A stretch of 50,248 nucleotides of DNA from Candidatus Obscuribacter sp. (GTDB taxonomy: Bacteria; Cyanobacteriota; Vampirovibrionia; Obscuribacterales; Obscuribacteraceae), in contig JADYXR010000044.1 in assembly GCA_021772095.1 (NCBI GenBank), forward strand, positions 1 to 50,248. Direction: 5' to 3'. Positions 41,789-50,248 of the stretch are shown one piece after another; positions within the stretch are counted from its first letter, which is position 1, and each line of letters begins with the position of its first letter. The notes under the pieces are model-generated. The model was given only the letters and a program-made list of their open reading frames with translations. It had not been told where the DNA came from and made no database searches. A program made the position numbers and the translations under genes.

Positions 41789-42850
41789 GTGAAAAACTCG
41801 GCTGTAAGCAAATTGGCTCTTCTCTTGCCGTTTTGCGCCCTGCTTTTTCCAACTTCGGCTTTTGCGGAAAACGGACAAGCGGAATACGACGCTGGTCGTT
41901 TGGCTTACCACCATAAAAACTATAAAGGCGCCAGTGAGCACTTTGCTAAGTCGATTGAGGAAGGCAATCGAACCCCTCCGGTTTGGCTCTATGCCGGTCA
42001 CACCTTTATGGCTCTTGGTCAGCCCGAGAGAGCGCTTCGCACCTACGAGACTTTAATCAAAAACTTCAAGGATTCCATTGAGGCAAAAACAGCCTCCGAT
42101 AGCATCAATCTTGCCAAACAAGCGCTGGAAAAACAAAACGCAGTTCCAATTGCGGTGCCGGCGGCGACAGGGGAGCCGGCTAAAAAAATCGCGGTCGCAG
42201 CCACGAAGGCGCCGGTGGACAGTGGCGAAAAGGGACTGAAGGATAGAGTGATTGTTCATCCGCCAAAGTTTGGACACGCAGCAGTCAGTCAGCGTTCCTT
42301 GCGAGCTGTTCATGAGGCGGTTGCGAACTTGCCTGCACATCTTCGCAAGAAACTCGACGAAGGTGGTGCAACTATAAACCTCGCTCCGAATATGATCGAT
42401 CGCTGGCCGGAATCGTTGAATGAAGAGCTGGAGAAAGCTGAAGGTGAAGAACCCCCGACGATGGCTGAGCTTCCCGGTCGGATTTATGGCCGCGACATGT
42501 GGGTCTATGAGAGTCCGAAAGAACGTGGCACCACCAATTTAAAAAATGCGCGACCAGCTGCTGAAATTAAGCACACGGTCTATAACGAGTCGTTCCAAGT
42601 GCTCGATGAACTGATGACGATATGCAAGGCCCCTGCCGTGGTTGCGCAATACAACGCTGAGAAAGCCGGAGTAGCGGAGTCTTATCATGCGAAACTTGCG
42701 ACGTTTCTAAAAGATGACGAGTGGGGAGTCAAGGAAACATGTTCGGAATTGGCTGCTGAGATTTTTGGACAAGGCGACGAGTTCAGTGTTGATTTGAACC
42801 GCTGCTTTCCAAAGCTGAAGAGACTCTTACAGAAAAAACTTGCTGTCTGA
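41789..42850 (+). CDS. Exported protein with TPR motifs
   Basis: 353 residues starting at GTG 41789 with GGGG eight bases upstream. A signal peptide (about 1-26, ending SAFA) is followed by two or three TPR units (AGRLAYHHKNYKGASEHFAK, VWLYAGHTFMALGQPERALR). After an Ala/Pro/Lys linker (about 115-150) comes an unrecognised, mostly helical domain (about 150-353) with conserved-looking GRIYGRDMWVYE and LATFLKDDEWGVKETCSEL. The last 80 residues might be helical repeats. Function unknown; the architecture suggests an envelope scaffold. Confidence 0.82.
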   Translation: MKNSAVSKLALLLPFCALLFPTSAFAENGQAEYDAGRLAYHHKNYKGASEHFAKSIEEGNRTPPVWLYAGHTFMALGQPERALRTYETLIKNFKDSIEAKTASDSINLAKQALEKQNAVPIAVPAATGEPAKKIAVAATKAPVDSGEKGLKDRVIVHPPKFGHAAVSQRSLRAVHEAVANLPAHLRKKLDEGGATINLAPNMIDRWPESLNEELEKAEGEEPPTMAELPGRIYGRDMWVYESPKERGTTNLKNARPAAEIKHTVYNESFQVLDELMTICKAPAVVAQYNAEKAGVAESYHAKLATFLKDDEWGVKETCSELAAEIFGQGDEFSVDLNRCFPKLKRLLQKKLAV

Positions 42851-43333
42851 AACCGCCACTGGGCTATTTTAATGCGCACCATATGCGGTATCGCATAAAA
42901 TTTGGATTCGACTTTTAAGTTGGCGTTTTTGTTTGCGGCAATTGTGCTCGTTTTGCGTGGGCAATTCGATTGCACGAAATTCCACCAATCGAGCCTTTCA
43001 GCGGCTCTCCGTCGCCTGCTTCGTAACCAAAATTCTTGTCGAAGGGGGGGGCACGTTTCAATAAACGAGTTCTCCCCACCTGAGTCCTGCCACACGCCGT
43101 CCCCTTGACTCCCACCAGCTATGAACCATTACTCTAGAATCTTAGATATTTAGTTCTAACGCTAATGCTTCAGTGCAACAGATCCTTTCGAGCTAATTAA
43201 ACTTCTAAAGCCTTCAGGCAAGAATTTTCAGGTTTTGTTCAGACCGTGAAACTTAGTATGGGGAAGTTCAAACAACCCAATTGCTGGTCGAAGCCACCAA
43301 AACGGCACAGCAAGTTTCTTCTTACTAAAAAAC
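42851..43333. other. Intergenic region
   Basis: About 480 bases with no palindromic repeat. It contains an eight-base G run near 43045-43053. A 68-codon frame (from TTG at 42902) has a hydrophobic start but no ribosome-binding site and is not called. Confidence 0.5.
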
Positions 43334-44803
43334 ATGTCAGAAAACAAAGTTGAAAAGTCAGAAGCTAAAGCGTCGAGTCCGGCAGAATCTCGTTTCGATG
43401 CTCCCGTCGTTAACGAAGCGCTTAAATTGTTGGATGCACAAAGCAAAACTAAGACCGAATCGCCAAAGGACCAGCCCGGCGAGTCATCCTCGGCGTTTCT
43501 AGACTTTGGTGACTCCGCCGCTCTCTATGGTTCGTCGATATCGCAAGAGAAGGTTCCTGAAAAGCGAGCACAGAACTCCGAGAAATCTGATCGTTCAAAA
43601 AAATCGGAGAAGTCGGAAAAATCATCAGCTGCTGAACGAAAAACAGAAGGCACCGAGCGCAAATCCAACGCAACAAATTCAGAAGGACAGCCCGACCACG
43701 TAACCAACAAAGAATATCTGGAAGAACGTCGAAAACTCGACCGATTAAGCAAACTGGTTCGCAAAGAGGATCAAGAATTTTTTCGGGAAAACCTGAATCA
43801 GTTTGAAGATCGCGCAAAAAAAATGAACGTGCCTGCCTCTGAAGTCAAAGAATCTTACAAACAGCTCGCTCGTTTACTCGGTCCTGAGAAGGGCACTATG
43901 CCTGCAGAAGACAGAGAAAAGCTCGCTAAACATATGGTTCGTCATCTGGCTAATCCTTCCGGGATCGATCAAGGCGACAAGCGCACTTGCAATGTAAGCA
44001 CTCTTGCCGAGCGGCTCACCACGCGCGCTCCGTCGAAGGCTTGCGAGATGGTAACCACGGCCGCTATGACCGGCGGATGGACTGCGCCGGACGGCACACA
44101 AATCAAAATCACTCCTGAGAGTTTCAAACCAGGCTCTATTGAGAGCTTGAATTAAACCCCGGACAGCAAGAGATCATTTGCCACGCAAGTAATGAACGTG
44201 GTCATGGTCAATGATGTAGCGCAGCGCCGCGCCGCTCCTCAGTTTTACAGCCAGGAAGCGGAAGGTTCTAGCGACAACGGCGAACGTTTGAGAGACGCCA
44301 ACGGCGCTGAAATAACAGTGAAGAGACCGGTCGTGCAGAAGGATGCTGACGGCAAGGAATTAACCACTTTTGTGGACGCACCTTTGCGTGGACCGAATGT
44401 GAATATCTCCGAGATGAGCGATCTGGGCGTTCGTTTGTTTGGCGACAAACAGTTCATCATCAACAATGATAAAAACGCCGGTAATCCAAACCTGGCGACA
44501 ATCAAAACAGAAGGTGAGTTGACCGGCTCACTTACAGCTTTGAAAACAGAACAGAAACTCCCGGCTATCATCGTTGTCGACGCCGCTCATCCGATGTACA
44601 ACCAAAACAGCACTAAGGGCGGACATTGGCATGTTGTTTCGGTCACCGATTTCGATGAGAAAGCAGGACTGGTGACCATCTCTAACCAATGGGGCAAAGC
44701 GAACGACAAACAAGTCAAACTTGCCGACCTCTATAACACTACCATGCAGTACCATCCACTACCGGCGGTATCAGGTGGCGGAACCCGGGTTGCAACTAAG
44801 TAA
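43334..44803 (+). pseudogene. Papain-fold (C39-like) peptidase gene interrupted by an in-frame stop
   Basis: The segments 43334-44155 (273 aa) and 44192-44803 (203 aa) are in the same frame, separated only by a TAA at 44153-44155 and 12 sense codons. Together they make one 489-codon gene. The N-terminal 130 residues are hydrophilic and disordered (Ser/Lys/Glu-rich), then a helical region, then DQGDKRTCNVSTLAERL with candidate nucleophile Cys219. After the stop, GGHWHVVSVTDF (His431/433) and TISNQWG resemble the His and Asn/Asp parts of a papain-fold peptidase. Cys and His thus fall on opposite sides of the stop. The ATG at 44192 lacks a ribosome-binding site, so the second half is unlikely to be a separate gene. 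Nonsense mutation, sequencing error or read-through are the alternatives. Confidence 0.75.
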
Positions 44804-44985
44804 GTGTGACTCGGTGCAAGTGCGAAATATAAAAGTTCTTTCCCTGCGTTTATAGAAGAGCCTTTCCTGAGTTTATTTTCGCGGTTGCTCGGCGCGCTCG
44901 AGTCAAGCCGCTTTGCTGTGCATGCGCGGGCGGGGGGGCTAAGTTTAAGTAAAAATGCGATCGCAACGATCGCAACTAAGTAAAT

Positions 44986-45678
44986 TTATTTTTTGCTGCT
45001 GCCAGGTTTTTCAGGAGCCGATCCGCTCTTGCAGAGTGGACAATCGTCGGGCCGATAGGTGGCTAGATTTAGTTTGAGAAGACTGAAGAACGGCACATCA
45101 AACGTCGCTTGTCCACCGCTTCTGTCGACGATAGCACCGACACCTACAGGTGTGGTGCCGAGCGACTTGAGGAGTTCCACTACCTTACGAGCGGAGCCAC
45201 CAGTGGTGGTGACATCTTCGACGACAAAAACTTTTGTGCCTTCCGCCAGATCTATGCCCCTGCGGATTGAAAAATCGTCTGAACCCGCTGCGCGTTCGGC
45301 GAACACCGCCTTGACCATTGAATCGATATGTTTTTGTTCCAGCACTGATTTTGAAATTGAATCAGCCGACAAAAAATAATCATTGAGATTTTTTTGCGCT
45401 TTTCGTTCCAGCGCCGATGCCACGAACACTTCCCAATGAACCGCACCCAGTGCCGGTCCCACGATCACGTCCGGTCTCACATCGTTTTCCAGAAGCTTCT
45501 CGACCAGCAGATCAGCCAACAGGTTTCCAAACCTCGGATACTGCATCACGCGTTGACATTGCATGTACTGATCGCTGTGCAAACCGCTGGTCAAAAGAAA
45601 GTGTCCCGTTCTCCACGCTCCGACTGCCTTCAGGATGTCACCGACTGCTGATTCGATAGTGGAAGTAGTGAGACTCAT
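44986..45678 (-). CDS. pyrE: Orotate phosphoribosyltransferase
   Basis: 230 residues. Converts orotate and PRPP to OMP in pyrimidine synthesis. The PRPP-binding motif VFVVEDVTTTGGSARKVVE is clear, as are GHFLLTSGLHSDQYMQC at the N-terminus and DVIVGPALGAVHWEV. An insertion of about 35 residues (roughly 100-135) precedes the AGSDDFSIRRG strand; this is longer than in E. coli PyrE. The C-terminal CPLCKSG...KPGSSKK occurs in some bacterial homologues. The ATG at 45678 follows GGAG seven bases upstream; a reading from 45729 adds 17 unlikely residues. Confidence 0.94.
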   Translation of the reverse strand: MSLTTSTIESAVGDILKAVGAWRTGHFLLTSGLHSDQYMQCQRVMQYPRFGNLLADLLVEKLLENDVRPDVIVGPALGAVHWEVFVASALERKAQKNLNDYFLSADSISKSVLEQKHIDSMVKAVFAERAAGSDDFSIRRGIDLAEGTKVFVVEDVTTTGGSARKVVELLKSLGTTPVGVGAIVDRSGGQATFDVPFFSLLKLNLATYRPDDCPLCKSGSAPEKPGSSKK

Positions 45679-45867
45679 TGAGTAGCTCCCTGGATATGTG
45701 AGTGTAAGCTTGACAAAGATATCACGCAATTACGCTCAGGTACTCGAAAATTGCGCACAAAAATTGTACAGTATGAATGTTGATGACTGGCTAATCGATC
45801 TGAACAAAACTCTAAACGCGAAGACACATAAAGCGGCAAGCCAGTCGAACAGCGAGGAGTCCAAAAT

Positions 45868-46587
45868 ATGAAGCCACTAATTGGTATCAACGTCGACCTG
45901 AAAAAGGGGCCACCCCCGGAAGCGGCGCTGCAGATTCCTTATCTCGAAGCCGTCGAAAAGAGCGGTGGTATACCGGTTATGATTCCGCCGCTTAACGATG
46001 AAGACTTGCGGCATTTGCTGAGCCGGCTTGACGGCGTGCTTTTCATCGGTGGTGCCGATTACTCGCCGACACGATACTGCGAAGACGAGCTTGATGACAC
46101 GGTTAAGCTTATTGACGAACGGCGCGAGGGTTTTGATTTCTTGCTCCTGGATGAAGTTTTAAAAATCGAAAAAATGCCGATGCTTGGCATTTGCCTTGGT
46201 TGTCAGCTACTGAACATCGGTTTAGGTGGCTCGCTTATGCAAGATATCAAGAAACACATTCCAGCCTCTGAAGTGCCGCACGCCAGTCCAAACGGCTGGC
46301 ACGTGGGTTTCAACAATCACGACGTGGTCGTGCAACGAGACAGCAGTTTGTACGACATCTATAAGCAAGATCGATTCGTTGTCTCCACCTCGCACCACCA
46401 GGCGATCAACCGCGTCGGCAAGGGTTTAAAAGTCGTGGCGCACGCCGACGATGGCGTAGTCGAAGCAGTCGAGTTGACGGAACGTAAATTTGTAATCGGC
46501 GTGCAATGGCACCCAGAGCGCGACTACCCGCGGAACAAACCATTGTTCGACAAATTTATCGCGGAATGCAGAAACGGACACAATTAA
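45868..46587 (+). CDS. Gamma-glutamyl-gamma-aminobutyrate hydrolase-like class I glutamine amidotransferase
   Basis: 239 residues of the peptidase C26/PuuD group. The nucleophile elbow is MLGICLGCQLLN (Cys in GIC), the catalytic His and Glu are in GVQWHPERD, and VLFIGGADYSP and STSHHQAINRVG are typical of this group, which hydrolyses gamma-glutamyl amides. The ATG at 45868 has GAGGAG eight bases upstream. It is divergent from pyrE. Exact substrate uncertain; it lacks the synthetase domain of biosynthetic amidotransferases. Confidence 0.88.
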   Translation: MKPLIGINVDLKKGPPPEAALQIPYLEAVEKSGGIPVMIPPLNDEDLRHLLSRLDGVLFIGGADYSPTRYCEDELDDTVKLIDERREGFDFLLLDEVLKIEKMPMLGICLGCQLLNIGLGGSLMQDIKKHIPASEVPHASPNGWHVGFNNHDVVVQRDSSLYDIYKQDRFVVSTSHHQAINRVGKGLKVVAHADDGVVEAVELTERKFVIGVQWHPERDYPRNKPLFDKFIAECRNGHN

Positions 46588-46672
46588 CTAACGAGTTTTT
46601 AACGGGCACCGTCGGTGGTGTCGCCTCAATTCTGCGATAGTCGATTGGCTACAGAATCTCGTGAAGCTGCGA

Positions 46673-47008
46673 TTACTCTACGTGCTGCTCGTCAGCGACT
46701 TTCAAGCGCGGCTGCGGTTCTGCTTGTGCTAAATTCAAAACAAAATCTGTCGACTCTTGAACGCTCTTCAGTTGCAACTTCAATTCCATGACCTCTGATT
46801 CCAGCCGGTCAACTTTCGCTTCGAGGATGGAAACCGGACTGGTTTCTTTGACAATCGTTTTGGTGCGCGAGCGTATCCGGTCGGAATAAGCCTCAACAAG
46901 AGGACGCCCGAGGAAGACAACAACTGCAATCAAGAGGATGAGAAAAGCTATTTCGTAAAAGATAATCACGGTTTTGACCAAGCTGCTAATTGCGGATACT
47001 GCCATCAT
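46673..47008 (-). CDS. Small membrane protein with coiled coil
   Basis: 111 residues. One N-terminal membrane helix (about 12-34, VIIFYEIAFLILLIAVVVFL) is followed by a basic segment and a heptad-like coiled coil (about 60-90, ILEAKVDRLESEVMELKLQL). No named family recognised; the shape is that of small anchored accessory proteins. Two adjacent ATG codons are possible starts. Confidence 0.6.
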   Translation of the reverse strand: MMAVSAISSLVKTVIIFYEIAFLILLIAVVVFLGRPLVEAYSDRIRSRTKTIVKETSPVSILEAKVDRLESEVMELKLQLKSVQESTDFVLNLAQAEPQPRLKVADEQHVE

Positions 47009-47054
47009 AGCTGGCGTTCTAAAGTGGAATGGAAATCATAACCTCGATTTAAAC

Positions 47055-47084
47055 TTGACAGTTGACGGCAAAGCTCTAGATAAT
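47055..47084 (+). promoter_or_regulatory. Promoter of the tRNA gene
   Basis: Consensus TTGACA, 18-base spacer and GATAAT, with the tRNA starting 12 bases after the -10. Confidence 0.75.
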
Positions 47085-47096
47085 CACTTTTGTCGC

Positions 47097-47169
47097 GGCA
47101 CGGTAGCTCAGAAGGTTAGAGCGGGCGACTCATAACCGCCAGGTCGGCAGTTCGATTCTGCCCCGTGCC
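47097..47169 (+). tRNA. tRNA with CAU anticodon (Met or Ile2)
   Basis: A complete cloverleaf: acceptor GGCACGG/CCGTGCC, D stem GCTC/GAGC, anticodon loop CTCATAA with CAT at 47131-47133, T arm GGCAG-TTCGATT-CTGCC, discriminator A at 47170. CCA is not encoded. The CAU anticodon fits elongator tRNA-Met or, after lysidine modification, tRNA-Ile2; the GGCGACTCATAA anticodon arm resembles E. coli tRNA-Ile2, while the acceptor G2-C71, C3-G70 and A73 also fit Met. The last anticodon-stem pair is A-C. Undecided. Confidence 0.93.
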
Positions 47170-47266
47170 AATTTTTAGTCGATAAACGAATAACGCTGGC
47201 ACTGTATGCAGTGCTACCGGCGCAAGCTTTGCTGAAACGGCCGGGCGCTGTTCGACGTCTAACATT

Positions 47267-47460
47267 GAACCGATATCGGTTGAGTGTTTTTGAACGCGGG
47301 TAAAACCTGCGGAAGGCGCACGGGCTTGTGTTTTTCATTCAACCGATAACGGTTGAGGATTTGGAGCTTGGAATGCCTGGACTGAGGTCGTTCTGCATTT
47401 TGGCTTTGCTCAAGACTGCAAGCGCCGCGCTGGTGTTTTTTATTCAACCGATATCGGTTG
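47267..47460. repeat. Cluster of three palindromic repeats downstream of the tRNA
   Basis: Copies at 47267-47282 (first base G instead of C), 47340-47355 (centre ATAAC variant) and 47445-47460 (exact). The last two are preceded by a T-rich stretch and followed by GATTTGG. No gene in this 375-base gap. Confidence 0.93.
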
Positions 47461-47544
47461 ATGATTTGGCATTCGGTAAGCGCCCGCCCTGCAACGGTTC
47501 ACAGTCCAGCCGGACTCCGTTCATTGATTCGCAAAACCGGTAGT

Positions 47545-48315
47545 TTACTGGCCGGATCGATAGCGTTCCACGTCACCAAATTTAAAGTCGCGGCGTCCAC
47601 CGCCACTGTCAGATGTTTGAATGCCCGCGGATTGCGTAACAAACATGCGTCGCGAGCGTTTGGGAAATTTCAAAATTGATGAACCTTCCAGGTCCTGCAC
47701 CGCCTTCAACACGGCTTTGTCATAGCCGGCGAAACCCGATGGTTCCATAATCTTCAGGCTGACAATGTGCCGGTTGCTGTTCACTTTGCAGTAGAACCAG
47801 GAGGTCGTGCCCAAAGGGAACTTCATCAAAATTTTCTTGCGCACAGGATCCCAGCGCAGCATCTCGTCTTCCGGGTTGTTAAGCGCTTCTTGAACGCCGG
47901 TTTGCACCGCGTACAGCAAGTTGTTTCGCCAGCGATCCCAGGCTACCTGCAGCTCTTGGTCGTCCATGTCCGGATCGTCGCTTTCCAGCTGTTGATTTCC
48001 GGCCGAATCGGCTCGACCTTTCAACGGACCGCCGCCGCCATCGCTGTCGGGTACTGCCGTCCCGCCCATCAAATTCGGATCTTCTTCGTCCGCTTGCCCG
48101 TGAAGCGCGTCCTGCTTGATCGTTCCTTGTAGCGGTTTTCTTGGCACCTCTGGTAGTACCGGAGCCGGCATGTCGATAATCTCTTCGTTTTTCGTCGCTT
48201 CCGACGGCAAAATGCCGGTTTCTTCAATACCACCCTGGAGTGGTTCGTTTGCCAATGCACAAGGAGCACTTACAACGAGTGCTAGAGCCAACGCAATCAA
48301 TTTTCGACTTTTCAC
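47545..48315 (-). CDS. Exported TonB C-terminal-like protein
   Basis: 256 residues. Signal peptide about 1-23 (LIALALALVVSAPCALA). A Pro/Asp/Gly-rich linker (about 24-115) leads to a C-terminal domain of TonB-C type (about 155-230: WFYCKVNSNRHIVSLKIMEP, then GYDKAVLKAVQDLEG and LKFPKRSRR). It has no N-terminal energy-transducing anchor of classical TonB, so a free periplasmic role is more likely. The start is GTG at 48315 with GGAG seven bases upstream; the open frame to 48384 is not supported by a site. Confidence 0.78.
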   Translation of the reverse strand: MKSRKLIALALALVVSAPCALANEPLQGGIEETGILPSEATKNEEIIDMPAPVLPEVPRKPLQGTIKQDALHGQADEEDPNLMGGTAVPDSDGGGGPLKGRADSAGNQQLESDDPDMDDQELQVAWDRWRNNLLYAVQTGVQEALNNPEDEMLRWDPVRKKILMKFPLGTTSWFYCKVNSNRHIVSLKIMEPSGFAGYDKAVLKAVQDLEGSSILKFPKRSRRMFVTQSAGIQTSDSGGGRRDFKFGDVERYRSGQ

Positions 48316-48476
48316 GCCGTGTCTCCGAAAACTATAGGACCGAGACTGTAGCCTCAAACACCACCAATTGTTAGGATAGCGCAACTATGCATCGTTTGCA
48401 TGTACTTCCGAATTAAGAAGTGAATAGCTATCTCAGGTCGGCAATCAGTTAGGATTGACGATTCAATGTTTTAAAA

Positions 48477-49997
48477 GTGGCAGCCAAAAACGACGAAATG
48501 ACCGAGAATAAGCAATGCGATAAAGGAAACTTTGTTCAAGAATTAGCGACGCGCATGTCGCAAATTCTTAGTGAACTAGCTTCGACTGTCTTTCAAGAAG
48601 CTGGCGTCAAGCGTCTTCTCGTTGCGTTTTCCGGCGGACCTGATTCGACCGCTTTATTGACGGCGCTAGCGCAGCTGTCGGAAAAGATGGGCTGGGAGAT
48701 TAACGCATGTCATATCAATCACGGCTTGCGCGGTTTAGAGTCCGATCTCGATGAGCAATTTTGTGAAGCGCTTTGCGCCGATTTAGGCATTGGCTTCAAA
48801 TCGTTTCGTCTGGCGCAAAGCGCTGAGTCCACCGCGTCTAACCACGTTCCAGAAAATCTGTTGCGAGAACTTAGATACCGCTGTCTTTTCGATCACGCGC
48901 GTGACATTGACATTCAGGTTGTCCTCACCGGACACACCCTCGACGATCAAACTGAAACTTTGTTATTCCGCTTATTTCGCGGCACTTCGCCAACCGGCTT
49001 AGTGGGTATGGCACCTCATCGCGAGATGGTTCCTGGCACTGGTGTTTATCTTTTGCGACCATTGTTGAAACAAACAAAAGCCGAGTGCCAGCGTTTTCTA
49101 GCTATAGAACAAATCGGCGCGCATTTAGATAGCAGTAATGAAGACGCGCACTACGCCCGAAATTTTATTAGAACGCAACTCGTTCCCGGAATTGATGACA
49201 AATTTCCAGGTTGGAAAAATCGAGTGGAACGCTTGCGGTTACTGGTCAGCGAACAGGAAGACTGGTTTCACGGCGAAACGGTGCGCGCCCTTTCGGCAAT
49301 GCTAATGCGCGATCAGGCTAGCGAGTTTATACAAAGGTCGGCATTCGGCAGCTGCCACATTGCGCTAAAACGCAAGCTGGCAGCGCAGATGCTGAGGGAT
49401 AAACAAATCGAGCCCTCCTTCGAGCGGGTTGAAAATGTCCTATCTATAATTGATGGAAACGGCGATAGCGCTTTGACGCTGTCCTCCGGTTGGGAAATTC
49501 GCGTCGATAAGGACAAGGTCCGCTGGATGCCTATAGTTGACGATGATGAGCCGTCCTCGTTTTTAATGGCGCAGGAAACGATCATTCGGATCCCCGACCA
49601 GGGCAGCCAAAGTCGAAGTACGATTATCACCTGGCTCAATAAAAGTCTAAAAGTCAGCAATTGGGGCGAGTCTGTGAATGGCAACTTTCCTGCCGCCCAG
49701 TCGCTTGAGATCTACGCCGACTTAAGTTCTGTGTCCGGTCATTTGAAACTTCGTCTGCGTCGACCGGGCGATACGATCCAACCGTTCGGAATGACGGAAC
49801 TCGTACGACTCAAAAAGTATTTGCACACCCACGACGGAGCGCCGCCGTTCCAGCACACTGTGGTCCTGACTGACGACGACAGAGTGTTGTGGGTGCCTGG
49901 AATTGGCTACAGTGAACGGCTGCGTTGTCACGCGGCGCCCAGTCACCGAGTGCTGTTTTTGGACCTGGCCGGTCCAAGCGATTCTTCGTGGGCTTGA
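48477..49997 (+). CDS. tilS: tRNA(Ile)-lysidine synthase
   Basis: 506 residues. Modifies C34 of tRNA-Ile2 (CAU) to lysidine using ATP and lysine, changing both its codon and its amino acid identity. The PP-loop SGGPDST (about 59-65), HINHGLRG, VLTGHTLDDQTETLLFRLFRG and LLRPLLKQTKAECQ are all diagnostic. The C-terminal domain (about 405-490) with LKLRLRRPGDTIQPFGM and RVLWVPGIGYSERLR matches full-length TilS. The start is taken as GTG 48477; ATG 48498 is an alternative and neither has a clear ribosome-binding site. The CAU tRNA gene lies 1.3 kb upstream. Confidence 0.93.
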   Translation: MAAKNDEMTENKQCDKGNFVQELATRMSQILSELASTVFQEAGVKRLLVAFSGGPDSTALLTALAQLSEKMGWEINACHINHGLRGLESDLDEQFCEALCADLGIGFKSFRLAQSAESTASNHVPENLLRELRYRCLFDHARDIDIQVVLTGHTLDDQTETLLFRLFRGTSPTGLVGMAPHREMVPGTGVYLLRPLLKQTKAECQRFLAIEQIGAHLDSSNEDAHYARNFIRTQLVPGIDDKFPGWKNRVERLRLLVSEQEDWFHGETVRALSAMLMRDQASEFIQRSAFGSCHIALKRKLAAQMLRDKQIEPSFERVENVLSIIDGNGDSALTLSSGWEIRVDKDKVRWMPIVDDDEPSSFLMAQETIIRIPDQGSQSRSTIITWLNKSLKVSNWGESVNGNFPAAQSLEIYADLSSVSGHLKLRLRRPGDTIQPFGMTELVRLKKYLHTHDGAPPFQHTVVLTDDDRVLWVPGIGYSERLRCHAAPSHRVLFLDLAGPSDSSWA

Positions 49998-50155
49998 GTT
50001 CCGTTTTACTCGCGCCCGTTTAGCTGCGCGCCGTTTTCGCGTTGTTTGACAACAATCGACCGCGGTTGATTGAGGAAGATTCGCGCAAAAAAAACAACGA
50101 TCGGGTGAATGCTCGAAGCCGTTGCGGGGCTTAGGTTGGTGGCGTTCCCAAACTT

Positions 50156-50171
50156 CAACCGATATCGGTTG
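50156..50171. repeat. Palindromic repeat with extended arms
   Basis: Exact core downstream of tilS. Six further pairs (left AAACTT, right AAGTTT) give a 28-bp palindrome. The rest of 49998-50248 shows no gene. Confidence 0.95.
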
Positions 50172-50248
50172 AAGTTTCGTTGCGACCGACTGAATTCCAA
50201 AATCCAGCCCACACGTCAAGGGTGATGAATTTGTTAATAGTGGTCAGG

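Noticed and set aside
42902..43108. 68-codon frame with a signal-peptide-like start
   Set aside because: TTG start without a ribosome-binding site, low-complexity end, no family recognised; most likely chance.
44957..44964. HIP1 octamer GCGATCGC
   Set aside because: I noticed only this copy, downstream of the interrupted peptidase gene. One 8-mer is expected by chance in 50 kb, so there is no sign of HIP1 enrichment.
47328..47543. Small open frame containing QPITV and QPISV twice (FFIQPITVEDL, FFIQPISVDDL)
   Set aside because: It is made of two repeat units read through; no ribosome-binding site and no other coding signal. It is still useful in showing the shared flanks of the repeat.

Overview
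This 50 kb window looks like the chromosome of a non-photosynthetic relative of cyanobacteria, most plausibly a Melainabacteria/Vampirovibrionia (Obscuribacterales-like) bacterium; that assignment is inference. Support comes from a GuaB3-type IMP dehydrogenase typical of cyanobacteria and actinobacteria, F1 beta and epsilon genes standing apart from the rest of the ATP synthase operon as in cyanobacteria, no encoded CCA on the tRNA, and many Hanks-type kinases fused to TPR or Sel1 repeats. No photosynthesis, plasmid or phage genes are seen.

The most pervasive feature is a 16-bp palindrome, CAACCGATATCGGTTG. I count 25 exact copies and 8 close variants by eye, almost all between genes, singly or in short arrays. 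Four copies carry longer perfect arms of different sequence. Three exact copies lie inside coding genes, always read as Gln-Pro-Ile-Ser-Val, and one supplies the last codons and stop of a flavoprotein gene. It resembles HIP1 of cyanobacteria in concept but has a different sequence.

Layout. 1-130: repeat array. 0.3-5.9 kb: a hypothetical gene, then a four-gene minus-strand operon (K+ channel, DUF1292 protein, divergent kinase, TPR kinase). 6.3-9.0 kb: atpD, a ClpP-like protease gene and atpC in one run. 9.3-16.2 kb: a 1294-residue kinase with a polyglutamine tract, a phosphodiester glycosidase and an aldehyde dehydrogenase. 16.7-21.8 kb: a chimeric transposase-like DNA-binding protein, HtrA protease, GuaB3 and a cysteine-cluster protein.

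22.0-28.3 kb is the most unusual region. Four copies of a small exported two-helix protein (VirB2/TrbC-like in architecture) each have their own promoter and terminator. They are interleaved with a calpain-like EF-hand protein and a degenerate ThiF/MoeB-like protein. Mature proteins 1, 2 and 4 are identical although their genes differ at many synonymous positions.

28.5-40 kb: Het-C-like secreted protein, DEDDh exonuclease, TPR protein, matrixin-like metalloprotease, a Sel1-repeat protein with a probable pseudokinase domain, and another TPR kinase. 40-50 kb: flavin monooxygenase, TPR protein, a papain-fold peptidase gene broken by one in-frame stop, pyrE, a glutamine-amidotransferase hydrolase, tRNA(CAU), a TonB-C-like protein and tilS.

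How the parts work together: the kinases and TPR/Sel1 proteins point to heavy Ser/Thr phosphosignalling, and many secreted proteins (HtrA, matrixin, Het-C, glycosidase, pilin-like family) point to an active cell surface. Domain calls are by motif recognition only, with no database search.
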